DNA from: Epiperipatus broadwayi
Taxonomy: Eukaryota > Onychophora > Udeonychophora > Euonychophora > Peripatidae
DNA length: 64,000 nucleotides
Assembly (NCBI GenBank): GCA_028023455.1
Contig: JAQFVV010000030.1
Location: 7,150,501-7,214,500, forward strand
Reading direction: 5' to 3'
Shown: one piece after another, positions 50,401 to 54,250 of the stretch
Layout of the letters: each line of letters begins with the position of its first letter
Numbering within the stretch: the stretch's first letter is position 1
Made by a program: the position numbers and the translations under genes
The notes under the pieces: generated by a model
Seen by the model: only the letters and a program-made list of their open reading frames with translations
What the model was told of the DNA's origin: nothing
Database searches by the model: none

Positions 50401-52961
50401 ACATGAGATTTTCCTAGTTTTAAATTGTATAATAAAAATTAAAAAAAATCAAGATAAAAAAAATGTAGCAAAATTAAAGTGAAATATAATATAAAATAAC
50501 TGATTTAAATTAAATCAAATTTGATGACTGAATATTTTCAAATATTTCTTTAAATTTAATTAAAAATTGTTACTCTTCGGATTTGCTTTTAAAATGATAC
50601 CAAACATGATTTATGAACATTTATATTTTCCCCAATAAATAAAATTACATTTATACAAGCAAGTAAATCTCCACACACATCAATAACCTTTCCAGCTTAA
50701 GTATTGAAATTACAGCTAGTAATAAACCTATCCATCTGTTTTAAATTTACTAATCTAATCCAATAAATTGATGGCTTAATTTTATAATTACTTTCAGGTT
50801 AAATCTACTATTAAAACTTGCACATCTATTTCTTTAAATTAAACACATTATTCCATTAAGTTACTACTAACTACCTATTTTAACACTTAACTCCCCTACT
50901 CAGGTCACTCATCCCATTACCAAACAATCAAGACACATCTAGATCCACTGGTTGACAAACTTCAAATTGTATTTAAACATCTAAGCACAACTATGCACTA
51001 ATTTTAAATATTATATGTCTAACAAAACTTTACTGGTCATTATCTAGACTTATCTAAATCAATATCAGTTGTGAACATGCCAAATTTACTAGATTTTCTA
51101 TGAGAATTTTTTTTTTTCAGTGATTGCTGCATCCACAATGAAACTAGTATTATTTGGCTAAAGTCAAAGGTCACAAATCACTTCACCACATCCATTGCTT
51201 AAAATAAACCAATACCAATATCAACGACCAATTGTCATGGCAACAGTTAGTTTATTTTAAGGATTAACTGTGGTGATAAGCAATTAGTTATGAGTACTTA
51301 TGATTTAATTTATATATAACACAAACTATTTAAACCAAACTATTCAGCAACTACGTGATACAATCATTACATCTGTAACAACGTTATGATTATTACTTTA
51401 CCCAGTTGGGGGCAAATGTTATATTTTTATTTTACTTTATTAAGCATGATTGTTCCAAAAACATGATTTATAACATATCTTGCCATGAACACGTTGATTT
51501 CAAGATATATATTACATGTAATTGGTAATGGATAGAAATGTGTATGTAATAATTAATGGTTATGTTGTGGAAGAAAATACTCAAGAACCATGCTTGGTTA
51601 TTTACTGTTATAGAACAACCGTTAATTATTAAACACAAATACATATATATTATATATAGAGTTGGCAAAACAAACTCTTAACAAGCTTTGAGAATATCCT
51701 CAACCCCAGACCGGTCTCTGCATCTATCGTCGTCAGTGAGGTGCCAGGATATTCATTAGATTAAAAATACTAGGACGAGCCCAGCACTTTATCTAATGTA
51801 TAACTATTGAGAAGAAAATCTGAAACCTTCAGACATCCATATATATAAAAATCCAGCTATCTAACTCAAATAGCCATATGGGACTGAACTAGGTTTAGAT
51901 AGACCATATATTAACAGTTGGTGCATATACTAACCTGTTTGCTGTGATATTACTAACAGTTGAATGCATTTGGAATATTTAACTAAAAATTAAACTTTTC
52001 TAAAGACATTCAACACACATATTAGATGATGGAAATAGTCCAATATAAAAATACATATATTAACAGCTTTAGCAATATAAAATCGCCAAAGCCTCAATAG
52101 CAAAAAAATAAAATGATAAAAAAATCAAGTCAGATGCCACATGACCTAATTTTAATAAAGCTCGTATTTACAAATGTTAGATATAGAGTTCGCAAAACAA
52201 ACTCTTAACAAGCTTTGAGAATATCCTCAACCGATTTTCTTCTCAATAGTTATACATTAGATAAAGTGCTGGGCTTGTCCTAGAATTTTTAATCTAATGA
52301 ATATCCTGGAACTTCACTGACGACGCTAGATGCAGAAACCGGTCTGGGGTTAAGAATATTCTCAAAGCTTGTTAAGAGTTTGTTTTGCGAACTCTATACA
52401 TAACATTTGTAAATACGAGCTTTATTAAAATTAGGTCATGTGACATCTGACTTGATTTTTTTTATCATATATATATATAATAATAATAAATGATGGCATT
52501 TTGAACAAATTAACCAAATAGAGAGTGAAATCAATTATCTATTCTTCATGTAGCTCCGCAATGTCTGTCTTTTTATACTGATATATCTATATAGCTCGTG
52601 ATTTTGTTAATAGAGTATATCTTGATTTAAATGTAATATTTTTATATTACATAAATAATCAAAAATCTTGAGAATTATAATATTTAGAATTAATATCAGA
52701 TTTAAAAACCATTATTTAATATTAAATTCTAATTAGGTTACCCGTTTTATTTCATCTATCTAAAATTATTTCTATAATATAAATGGTTTCACATAATTTA
52801 CTTTTTTTTTCTTTTTTGCAGCTAATCCTTGTAGCCAACCGTCTGATGAAGCAGAAAACTGTGACTCCAGCTTCTGCTCCGATTCAAATAATAAAAATGC
52901 GTGCCAGTCCACATGTAATTGTCTAAATGATACTATTTATTTCAAAATAAATAATTGCTAA
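2334..52961 (+). CDS. Secreted CAP-superfamily (CRISP-like) cysteine-rich protein, 5 exons, 5' partial
   Basis: Five exons joined as 2334-2418, 11574-11716, 16654-16739, 22029-22117 and 52822-52961 give one open frame of about 181 residues. Each intron starts GT and ends AG, and junction phases (1, 0, 2, 1) all match. In order the protein has the first CAP helix with the CTFAH motif, the GQNVA motif, a WYAEKE helix, CTHYIQ followed by [15 protein letters not shown], then a cysteine-rich tail with PCDACKSNC and GLC. This is the order of CAP domains followed by a CRISP-type hinge (as in molluscan cysteine-rich secretory and salivary proteins). CAP proteins are normally exported; the signal peptide exon is not in the window. 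One usual cavity acid (GEN) is Gln here, while both His and the WxxE Glu are kept. A function cannot be inferred; family roles range from sterol binding to venom components. The call to the CAP fold is firm; the last exon end is less so. Confidence 0.88.
2419..5459. other. Intronic AT-rich sequence, simple repeats only
   Basis: Contains a (GT)n-G8 microsatellite near 2843-2868, (ATT)n near 3070-3088 and (TA)n tracts. Short ORFs of 60-68 codons at 2548, 2974 and 3799 are low-complexity and show no family features. I see no gene. Confidence 0.6.
5460..5520 (+). repeat. Fragment of hammerhead repeat family A (terminal piece)
   Basis: Starts TTAAAACAGGC followed by AAAACTCTCCATACAGTAGT, identical to the outer piece of the family A units at 41.8 and 55.5 kb. 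It lacks the ribozyme. It lies 60 bp before the RTE LINE. Confidence 0.75.
5583..8868 (+). mobile_element. Full-length RTE-clade LINE with 11-bp TSD
   Basis: A complete non-LTR retrotransposon of 3286 bp. The direct repeat ATATATGTAAT flanks it at 5572-5582 and 8869-8879. It has a ~300-bp 5' UTR, one broken EEP endonuclease-reverse transcriptase ORF and a 3' end of TGATAATGATGAT units. A short A-poor trinucleotide-like tail is usual for RTE elements. Related 5'-truncated tails lie at 12.56 and 53.39 kb, so the family has been active more than once. It sits in the 9-kb intron after the exon at 2334. Confidence 0.92.
5875..8851 (+). pseudogene. RTE endonuclease-reverse transcriptase, broken by an 8-bp deletion and a nonsense change
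   Basis: The encoded enzyme nicks DNA and reverse-transcribes the element RNA at the nick. Part one (5875-8193) has an EEP endonuclease with [39 protein letters not shown] and SDHRLVRG. The reverse transcriptase follows, with AGNDGI-type motif, [34 protein letters not shown] and [11 protein letters not shown]. Part two (8231-8851) has [12 protein letters not shown] and the RTE C-terminus with [12 protein letters not shown] and LGETFILQW. The frame breaks near 8171, where one of two adjacent ATGAAAGT copies seems lost. In the continued frame a TGA at 8216 replaces an expected Arg codon. All catalytic motifs are intact, so the copy died recently. A likely start is the ATG at 5905 or the one just before TFYLGTYN; 5875 is simply the first ATG of the open frame. 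Confidence 0.92.
8880..10340. other. Intronic AT-rich sequence; possible old retroelement end near 10045
   Basis: No ORF of note. At 10049-10070 there is CCATCAATCAATCAATCAAT, and the next 130 bp (to about 10190) is less AT-rich and pyrimidine-rich. This may be a retroelement 3' end with a CAAT-type tail on the other strand. Not assigned. Confidence 0.4.
10348..10675. mobile_element. Palindromic MITE flanked by TA
   Basis: Starts TGATCACTAGATGG and ends CCATCTAGTGAATA, with TA on each side. Inside, both arms repeat CCAATAGCTCCTAACA, TGTTTACATAAA and GAGCCAACTAGCTTGAAACC in opposite orientation. The centre carries repeats of CTCTACCCTTCACTG. The TA flank and short size suggest a non-autonomous Tc1/mariner-type element. 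A relative with the same termini lies at 49592-49745. Confidence 0.8.
11574..11716 (+). CDS. CAP gene exon (GQN motif to CTHYIQ)
   Basis: The acceptor is TTAAG and the donor GTAAGT. The first two bases complete the Gly codon split at 2418, giving [11 protein letters not shown] across the junction. The exon then encodes [19 protein letters not shown] and ends at CTHYIQ in phase 0. WxxE and HY.Q are signature CAP motifs that hold the conserved Glu and second His. The common GEN motif is GQN here. The opposite strand is also open for 69 codons, but that reading has no family match and is a shadow. Confidence 0.9.
11717..12120 (+). repeat. Repeat family F, copy 1 (tRNA-like, SINE candidate)
   Basis: From about 11800 the sequence matches 22185-22545 over ~320 bp (shared blocks include AAGCATTCCATC, TCAGATTTTCAATG, AGCCTGTCC, GATTGTATATATG and GGTATGA). 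Its 3' part, GCATGGAGAGTTGAAGG followed by GAGTTCAAAGCCCC, resembles a tRNA A-box/B-box pair. Probably a SINE or SINE-containing repeat. The two copies differ at many positions, so it is not a recent insertion. Confidence 0.55.
12559..12740 (+). mobile_element. 5'-truncated RTE LINE tail
   Basis: Matches the last ~180 bp of the RTE at 8683-8868, from AAACTGGATTCCAAGAG through AGATGGATGGATGAAAT to the TGATGATGATGATG tail. It carries several small differences. It is a dead-on-arrival copy of the same family. Confidence 0.88.
13095..13345 (-). mobile_element. Hammerhead repeat family A, partial copy
   Basis: Contains CAAGAGCAATCAATGGATGC, the ribozyme module at 13204-13233 and the CTTAGGATCTAATGCAACC segment, in the same order as 38.9 kb. 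The unit reads 5' to 3' on the minus strand. It is truncated before the second half of the unit. Confidence 0.8.
13204..13233 (-). ncRNA. Type I hammerhead ribozyme core (family A)
   Basis: On the minus strand: CTGATGA, a stem II of GGC/GCC with a CACAA loop, GAAA, a palindromic stem III CTAG, then TC at the cleavage site. The flanks pair as stem I (CTCCTCA with TGGGGAT, then ATCCAAG with a TTGGAT segment). All core residues are present. Position 10.1/11.1 is an A/A mismatch, so cleavage may be slow. Confidence 0.72.
14835..15650. mobile_element. Inverted-repeat element, family D copy 1
   Basis: The left arm, from TTATTCTTCACGTATAAAGT at about 14848, is mirrored by the right arm ending ACTTTATACGTGAAGAATAA near 15626. 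The complementarity continues inward through CTATTTGC, AACGGTTAA, AGCCTCTTTCAACTTCCTC and ATCATGAAAGTAGTTG, so the arms approach 300 bp with ~200 bp between them. No transposase is visible. A shorter relative lies at 53998-54250. Confidence 0.75.
16654..16739 (+). CDS. CAP gene exon (end of CAP domain)
   Basis: Acceptor ATTTAAG, donor GTAAGT, phase 0 in and phase 2 out. It encodes [16 protein letters not shown], then LYVCNFLP. It directly continues HYIQ of the previous exon to give the HY.Q..W....VGC pattern of CAP signature 1 and the Y.VC.Y/F signature 2 that closes the fold. No stop or frameshift is present. Confidence 0.9.
17692..18135. repeat. Two neighbouring tandem duplications
   Basis: A 65-bp repeat carrying GATAGATATGAATTCTATAT occurs at about 17692 and 17757. 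It is followed by a ~172-bp duplication starting AACACACACTAATTACAAAC at about 17799 and 17971. The second includes GTAGGCCTTGTT and TTTTCACTTGCAGCCCATAA in both copies. It is directly next to the Merlin insertion. Confidence 0.8.
18190..19330 (-). mobile_element. Merlin DNA transposon with 8-bp TSD
   Basis: The terminal inverted repeats begin GGTAAAGGTTTACTATAGC and end with the complement; arms are ~285 bp. A perfect 8-bp duplication AAAAATTA flanks the element (18182-18189 and 19331-19338), as expected of the Merlin superfamily. The centre holds a decayed ISXO2/IS1016-like transposase on the minus strand. The left arm carries extra partial copies of the ATATGCTACTATATTACAA segment, which lengthen it. 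Confidence 0.9.
18625..19020 (-). pseudogene. Decayed Merlin (ISXO2-like) DDE transposase
   Basis: The minus-strand frame reads [20 protein letters not shown], then [19 protein letters not shown], then [14 protein letters not shown]. After an in-frame stop it continues [40 protein letters not shown] and YLHEFV. This is the ISXO2-like transposase family order, including the second catalytic Asp in SDGWAAY. The usual IE..W Glu is Lys here (NIKNMW) and two stops interrupt the frame, so it is inactive. The N-terminal third of the protein is missing. Confidence 0.85.
20060..21250. repeat. 110-bp direct repeats 1.07 kb apart
   Basis: About 20065-20190 and 21140-21250 share AAACATCAGA, AAGAATAGGTGGATTCATTC, TATTCTTGATT and TAGAATGCTTTTAA-type blocks in the same orientation at roughly 85% identity. 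The interval holds a moderately GC-rich stretch (20640-20840) with no ORF. It could be terminal direct repeats of an old small LTR-type element or a segmental duplication. Confidence 0.6.
22029..22117 (+). CDS. CAP gene exon (cysteine-rich hinge)
   Basis: Acceptor TTTATAG, donor GTAAGT. The first base completes a Glu codon split at 16739. The 29 following residues include [10 protein letters not shown], then [11 protein letters not shown] and EGLC. PC..C...C..GLC is the hinge that follows the CAP domain in CRISP, GLIPR and molluscan relatives. The exon ends with the first base of a Thr codon. Confidence 0.9.
22185..22545 (+). repeat. Repeat family F, copy 2 (tRNA-like, SINE candidate)
   Basis: Homologous to 11800-12120. 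Its 3' part reads GCATGGATGGTTGAGG and then GAGTTCAAACCCCC, a good RNA polymerase III B-box. It lies only ~70 bp after the CAP exon at 22029-22117. Confidence 0.6.
23647..25808 (+). repeat. Left arm of giant palindrome (LTR-like)
   Basis: 2162 bp, mirrored in 26252-30689 with a few percent mismatch. The first ~30 bases contain a nested hairpin (TGTAACGATA against TATGTCGTTACA). A 90-codon open frame at 25157-25429 is mirrored at 26639-26902 with changes that alter its end; it has no family match and is probably not a gene. Confidence 0.85.
25809..26251. other. Palindrome spacer, no gene
   Basis: 443 bp of T/A-rich sequence with poly-T and poly-A runs. No ORF, no primer-binding site of certain identity. 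The sequence just inside the left arm, TGGTACAAACTC, could be an internal-region start if the arms are LTRs, but it also falls inside the mirrored tract. Confidence 0.5.
26252..28269 (-). repeat. Right arm of giant palindrome, inner part
   Basis: Reverse complement of 23780-25808. Mismatches are few (for example the APVD/VPVD difference in the mirrored open frame and a one-base indel near 26745). The arm stops at TATATATAC, where the 2.3-kb insertion starts. Confidence 0.85.
28270..30548. mobile_element. 2.28-kb insertion in the palindrome right arm, possible solo LTR
   Basis: It is absent from the matching position of the left arm (near 23780), which fixes its ends to within a few bases. 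ATAC occurs on both sides (28266-28269 and 30549-30552). It starts TGTACCGAG with a hairpin (TGTACCGA against TCGGTACA) and ends GGTATATA. It has no long ORF. Near its end, TGGCGCCCTCTTGTG resembles the TGGCGCCCTTGTAG segment near the arm ends, so a related LTR is plausible. The missing terminal CA weakens that reading. Confidence 0.6.
29065..29118. other. GC-rich hairpin inside the insertion
   Basis: GAGCGTCGATC (29065-29075) pairs exactly with GATCGACGCTC (29108-29118). The 32-base loop contains a second GGG/CCC pairing around CTAGGAAA. It is unusual in DNA this AT-rich. It may be a structured RNA or DNA signal of the element. It does not fit the hammerhead core. Confidence 0.6.
30549..30689 (-). 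repeat. Right arm of giant palindrome, outer part
   Basis: Reverse complement of 23647-23785, from ACGTATAACAAACG to the terminal CGTTACA. It is followed by the CAAG duplication. Confidence 0.88.
30694..32395. other. Intronic AT-rich sequence, nothing recognised
   Basis: No ORF above 60 codons, no repeat structure that I can identify, only (TA)n and poly-A/T tracts. Confidence 0.55.
32396..32531 (-). mobile_element. Short tRNA-derived SINE, copy 1
   Basis: The minus-strand body (about 32516 down to 32412) has an A-box-like TTAGCCAAGAGATC and a B-box GGGTTCGTCTCCC, then ATGACATATG and an A run. The near-identical flanks TAAACGTGACTTTTT (32396) and TAAACTTGACTTTTA (32517) are the target-site duplication with two differences. 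The body is little more than a tRNA-like sequence of ~105 bp. Same family as the copy at 50251-50345. Confidence 0.8.
32712..34835 (+). mobile_element. Diverged solo relative of the palindrome arm (LTR-like)
   Basis: Starts TGTAATGGGATATATATATA and GCGTTACATTTAAA, aligning with the arm start. It has a CCAATGAAAT box at 33153 and a TATA-like TCTATAAAAAA at 33221. It ends with the arm-like CTCTGCTACTCC, GAGCTAGTGACTTGGGCT, TTTTCTAGGTTCAA and AGTGGCGCTC. The middle is too diverged to align by eye. A single copy in one orientation supports the view that the arm unit is an LTR. The 3' limit is uncertain. Confidence 0.6.
35659..35842. mobile_element. Palindromic element, family E copy 1
   Basis: The left half, from TGTGGAGTTTATCC with TAATTACTCAATTAGAAA, is mirrored by TTTCTAATTGAGAAATTATG and AACTCCACA. 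The centre is CAAAAGTTAAAGTGAAGCTG. It is a small foldback of ~184 bp without coding capacity. Confidence 0.75.
36440..37740. repeat. Diverged ~120-bp minisatellite, about nine units
   Basis: Each unit contains CCCACTTTCTGATTAATTAC (or a close variant), then TGTC, a poly-A stretch, TTAGTCGGGTATCATTTTT, a short AT tract, and TATATACACACTAACAAAAA. The motif recurs at about 36466, 36587, 36716, 36829, 36946, 37127, 37250, 37366 and 37561. Spacing is 113-129 bp, except for two enlarged units of ~181 and ~195 bp that share extra sequence with TTAAATTGAATG and TTCGATTAAAA. Confidence 0.85.
38255..38405. repeat. Family E, half copy
   Basis: Matches the right half of 35659-35842 (GTTTCACTTTAACTTTTGGC, TTTCATTAGCTGTTGTTCTA, TTTCTAATTGAGTAATTATG, ATAACTCCACA). 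The left half is missing. Confidence 0.7.
38563..38880 (-). mobile_element. Hammerhead repeat family B, copy 1
   Basis: It carries AAATCAAGTCAGATGACCTA, CAAACTCTTAACAAGCTT, the ribozyme module, then TTGAGAAGAAAATCTGAAAC and CAGCTATCTAACTCAAATAG. The same order occurs at 51655-51905 and, folded, at 52113-52466. The last two segments have counterparts in family C, so B and C are related. Confidence 0.8.
38673..38702 (-). ncRNA. Hammerhead ribozyme core (family B)
   Basis: The minus strand reads CTGATGA, GC/GC stem II with TAGAT loop, GAAA, CCACAG, TC. The core is intact. Stem III has lost the perfect palindrome of the sister copy at 52317 (CCGG), so it is probably weaker. Confidence 0.6.
39001..39030 (-). 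ncRNA. Hammerhead ribozyme core (family A)
   Basis: The minus strand has CTGATGA, GGC/GCC stem II, GAAA, CTAG, TC, with the same flanks as the copy at 13204 (stem I partner ends AGATATTGGATGA). Intact core. Confidence 0.72.
39458..39487 (-). ncRNA. Degenerate hammerhead module (family A)
   Basis: The core reads CTGACAA in place of CTGANGA and the stem III palindrome reads TTAG. Cleavage is unlikely. Confidence 0.6.
39638..39667 (+). ncRNA. Hammerhead ribozyme core (family A)
   Basis: Plus strand: CTGACGA, GGC/GCC stem II with CACAA loop, GAAA, CTAG, TC, then TGGGGATATTGGATGAG. The core is intact, but the upstream stem I partner here is AATAGCTCA because the unit was truncated at the inversion junction, so stem I is shortened. 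Confidence 0.62.
40094..40123 (+). ncRNA. Degenerate hammerhead module (family A)
   Basis: Reads CTGACAA and TAAAC where CTGANGA and GAAAC are needed; inactive by inspection. Confidence 0.6.
40525..40555 (-). ncRNA. Type I hammerhead ribozyme (family C, canonical)
   Basis: The minus strand has CTGAGGA, stem II GTGC/GCAC with CAAA loop, GAAA, stem III CCATGG, TC. Stem I pairs CACCTCT with AGGGGTTT and, beyond an internal loop, CTACCC with GGGGAGG. Every conserved residue is present, including the G10.1-C11.1 pair that families A and B lack. It is one of the two best ribozyme candidates in the window. Confidence 0.85.
40975..41005 (+). ncRNA. Type I hammerhead ribozyme (family C, canonical)
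   Basis: Plus-strand twin of 40525-40555 in the opposite palindrome arm, identical in core, stem II and stem III. In an RNA covering both arms, the sense ribozyme lies opposite its own complement, so long-range pairing would compete with ribozyme folding. Confidence 0.85.
41771..42252 (+). mobile_element. Single-unit family A insertion, 454 bp, 14-bp TSD, inverted 5' piece
   Basis: AAACTTTATAATAT flanks the element at 41771-41784 and 42239-42252. The insert 41785-42238 starts with ~110 bp that are the reverse complement of its own 3' end (CCAGAGTAATCAATAGATGC against GCATCCATTGATTACT; ACTGTATGGAGA at the end). It then runs ACACCAAAATGTATGG, TAGGATC, the ribozyme, GCCTTCTGGCATCC and stops at GCCTGTTTT. 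Its length equals the tandem period at 38.9-40.3 kb. An inverted partial copy at the 5' end is typical of Penelope-like element insertions. Confidence 0.88.
42091..42120 (+). ncRNA. Degenerate hammerhead module (family A)
   Basis: Reads CTGACAA, GCC stem, GAAA, CTTG, TC. The G8-equivalent and the stem III palindrome are altered. Confidence 0.6.
42253..43430. other. Intronic AT-rich sequence, nothing recognised
   Basis: Short minus-strand open stretches (up to 77 codons at 43122-43355) are hydrophobic low-complexity readings without domain features. No repeat structure found. Confidence 0.5.
43437..43960. repeat. Element bounded by ~125-bp direct repeats (TRIM-like)
   Basis: The left repeat (43437-about 43605) and right repeat (43828-43955) share GTTGAAGTAAAGAAGGGTTC, TTTTCTTCCAAGAGTAAGCT, AAGACCTGTAGAGGTCCCTA and GATTGAGGCTACAGCCTTAA. 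In the left copy, a 43-bp segment (CTATCGCATTTTATATGCAT onward) is duplicated in tandem. About 225 bp lie between. It resembles a terminal-repeat element in miniature, or a simple direct duplication. Confidence 0.7.
43961..45574. other. Intronic AT-rich sequence, nothing recognised
   Basis: No ORF with family features and no clear repeats over ~1.6 kb. Confidence 0.5.
45575..46110 (-). mobile_element. Hammerhead repeat family A with inverted 3' half
   Basis: Starts AAACCACTAAGCATCACATG, has AAAACTCTCTATACA, the ribozyme, TTTTATCTCTACTTAA, then a (TA)n stretch. It then turns over at about 45950 into the opposite-orientation segment with AAAGACACCAAAATGTATGG and TTTTCAATTTTATTCTCATA. The same two halves meet head on at 39.6 and 55.77 kb. 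Confidence 0.8.
45744..45773 (-). ncRNA. Hammerhead ribozyme core (family A)
   Basis: The minus strand has CTGATGA, GGC/GCC stem II, GAAA, CTAG, TC with the family A stem I flanks. Intact core. Confidence 0.72.
46977..47217 (+). pseudogene. Tigger/pogo-type transposase N-terminus, frameshifted
   Basis: The first frame reads [19 protein letters not shown]. After a small deletion near 47040 a second frame reads [18 protein letters not shown] and [12 protein letters not shown], and ends SLLSESDSE with a TAA. It matches the CENP-B/psq-type helix-turn-helix of Tigger transposases (…K..IL..L..G.SV...GK.FGL..STIR.I.K.E..IRK). The DDE catalytic domain is not seen downstream. A remnant only. Confidence 0.8.
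47665..48905. repeat. Possible inverted ends of a decayed Tigger-like element
   Basis: CACCTGGGTCTCATTTTGC near 47667 resembles the complement of AAAATGAGATCCATGTGT near 48887, and both continue into CAT(T)AAAAAAAT. Together with the transposase piece just upstream, this suggests pogo-family debris. The interior is AT-rich and empty. Confidence 0.45.
49470..49560 (+). repeat. Fragment of hammerhead repeat family A
   Basis: AACAGGCATAACTTTCCATA, CAGTAGTATCACTCAGTGCA and CCAGAGTAATCAATG match the outer piece of family A, as at 5460-5520. No ribozyme. Confidence 0.7.
49592..49745. mobile_element. Palindromic MITE flanked by TA, short copy
   Basis: Starts TGATCAATAGATGGC and ends GCCATCTATTGATCA, each bordered by TA. 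Both arms share GTTTACATAAACGCCAAAAG and its complement. Relative of 10348-10675 with the same terminal logic but a simpler centre. Confidence 0.85.
50231..50361 (-). mobile_element. Short tRNA-derived SINE, copy 2
   Basis: Minus-strand body (50345 down to 50251): A-box TGGTCGAGAGGTC, B-box GGGTTCGCTTCTC, then ATGACATATGAG. The near-repeat GGCTATTACTCATAATTTT (50231) and GGCTATTCATAATTTT (50346) flanks it. Very short, tRNA-only SINE as at 32.4 kb. Confidence 0.82.
51655..51905 (-). mobile_element. Hammerhead repeat family B, copy 2
   Basis: Order as at 38.6 kb: ACAAACTCTTAACAAGCTTT, ribozyme module, TTATCTAATGTATAACTATT, GAAACCTTCAGACAT, CAGCTATCTAACTCAAATAG, ending near a GGACTGAACTAGGTTTAG segment. 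Confidence 0.8.
51709..51736 (-). ncRNA. Hammerhead module, damaged core (family B)
   Basis: The minus strand has CTGACGA, GAGAC where GAAAC is required, CCGG, TC. One core A is changed to G, so it is probably inactive. Confidence 0.65.
52113..52466. mobile_element. Hammerhead repeat family B, palindromic copy
   Basis: The left arm 52113-about 52230 (AAATCAAGTCAGATGCC, CACATGACCTAATTTTAATA, ACTCTTAACAAGCTTTGAG) is mirrored at about 52352-52466. The centre 52231-52351 contains a complete ribozyme in plus orientation. It is a foldback version of the family, 360 bp upstream of the last CAP exon. Confidence 0.85.
52317..52344 (+). ncRNA. Type I hammerhead ribozyme core (family B)
   Basis: Plus strand: CTGACGA, GC/GC stem II with TAGAT loop, GAAA, palindromic stem III CCGG, TC, then TGGGGTT. 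Stem I: preceding AACTTCA pairs in part with TGGGGTT, and GAATATCC pairs with GAATATTC-region bases beyond an internal loop. Core intact. Confidence 0.72.
52822..52961 (+). CDS. CAP gene terminal exon (cysteine-rich tail)
   Basis: The acceptor is a 20-base pyrimidine tract ending TTGCAG. The frame continues from 22117 as [19 protein letters not shown], then NACQSTCNC, and ends in NNC followed by TAA at 52959-52961. Eight to nine closely spaced cysteines suggest a small disulphide-bonded module; I do not recognise its family. An AATAAA lies at the stop. Alternative: a weak donor (ACAT|GTAATT at 52915) could splice to a later exon, but no in-phase cysteine-rich exon was found downstream. The 30.7-kb intron before this exon is full of mobile elements. 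Confidence 0.78.
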
Positions 52962-53388
52962 TATACTGCAGGAGGTGTTAAAATATTTTTATTATCATAT
53001 GATATACTTTATTATTAAACACCATGATCCTATCTCTCTCACTATTAAACAATCCAAAACTCTCCTATATAACTATAATTTACCATTTCATCCATATTTG
53101 TCACAAATACTATTATATTGTTTTGTTTATTGTTTTTTTATTATTACAGTAAAAAATCTTATATTTGGCTATACACATGTATACTAACTCATATATTTAT
53201 AAGTAAGGATTCAAAAATTATTGATTTATATTACTGTTCACAATTATTTAAGGTTTCTTTTAATTTCTCATGTAGATCTGATAATTTTGTTCTAAAATCA
53301 ATGATAGAAGAATTCTTAAGAACCAAAAGGCTAGCCAAATAATAATATATTTTCAAATCCTTTTATGGTTTTCTGGCTATTCTGGATT

Positions 53389-53523
53389 GTGAGATGGATG
53401 AAATAAGAAAGTGTGCATGGGTGATGTGGAGAAGAGAAGCTAAAGATCGGAGAAGATGGTTTGACCTTGGAGAGATCATCCTGCAGTGGATTGATAATGG
53501 TTGATGATGGTGATAATGATGAT
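53389..53523 (+). mobile_element. 5'-truncated RTE LINE tail
   Basis: Matches the last ~140 bp of the RTE (GTGAGATGGATGAAATAAG, GGTGATGTGGAGAAGAGAAG, CATCCTGCAGTGGATTGATA, TGATAATGATGAT). It lies downstream of the CAP gene. Confidence 0.88.
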
Positions 53524-53997
53524 ATGTAAAACTTACATTATTTGAGTTAATTATGACACTGACTAATTTATGACTCAAATAGGGCTGCTATATTGTCGTA
53601 TATAACAGAATGTATTGTTTGTTTATGCGCGCATGAATGTATATATATACCAAGATTATTTGAAAAAAAAAAAAACAATATTTATTTTAAAGAGCTACCC
53701 TTCTCTCAATTCCCTTTCATTTTCCTTCAATCAAATCCAGCGAAGTTGATGAGATTCAATAAGAGTGTTAAAATAAATAATATAAAACTACGAAGCAAAA
53801 AAGAAAGAAAACTAAAAATTTAACAAAATAATTTATTTAATAAATAAAATAATTATATAAATATATGAGTTAATAATTTACATCATACATATAAAATAAC
53901 ACTAAAGAATTAATTATTTGAACTTCTTAGAATAATCATTATAAAGGATAGTCTGTTTCAAATATTATAATCAATAATTAAATAATACAAAAACTCT

Positions 53998-54250
53998 GTC
54001 AGATAATGAAAATTATTCTTCACGTATAAAGTGTGAAAAACAGAGTAGCAAAAATACAAAAAAACTATTTGCCAAGCCCTTAAGGTACCTTGTACCAGAA
54101 CGACATATTGAGAGTACTGTGTGCCACAATCATGACAACATATTGGAACTCAATATATCGTCACGATTCTGGTACACGGTATTGAAAGCACTTGGCAAAT
54201 AGTTTTTGTGGTTAATGTTTTTTGTATTTTTGCTACTCGGTTTATCAGAA
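53998..54250. mobile_element. Inverted-repeat element, family D copy 2
   Basis: TCAGATAATGAAAATTATTC, TTCACGTATAAAGTGTG and AACTATTTGCCAAGC are mirrored by GCTTGGCAAATAGTTTTT-type sequence and TTTTTGCTACTC. Same termini as 14835-15650 but with a ~250-bp body. Confidence 0.75.
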
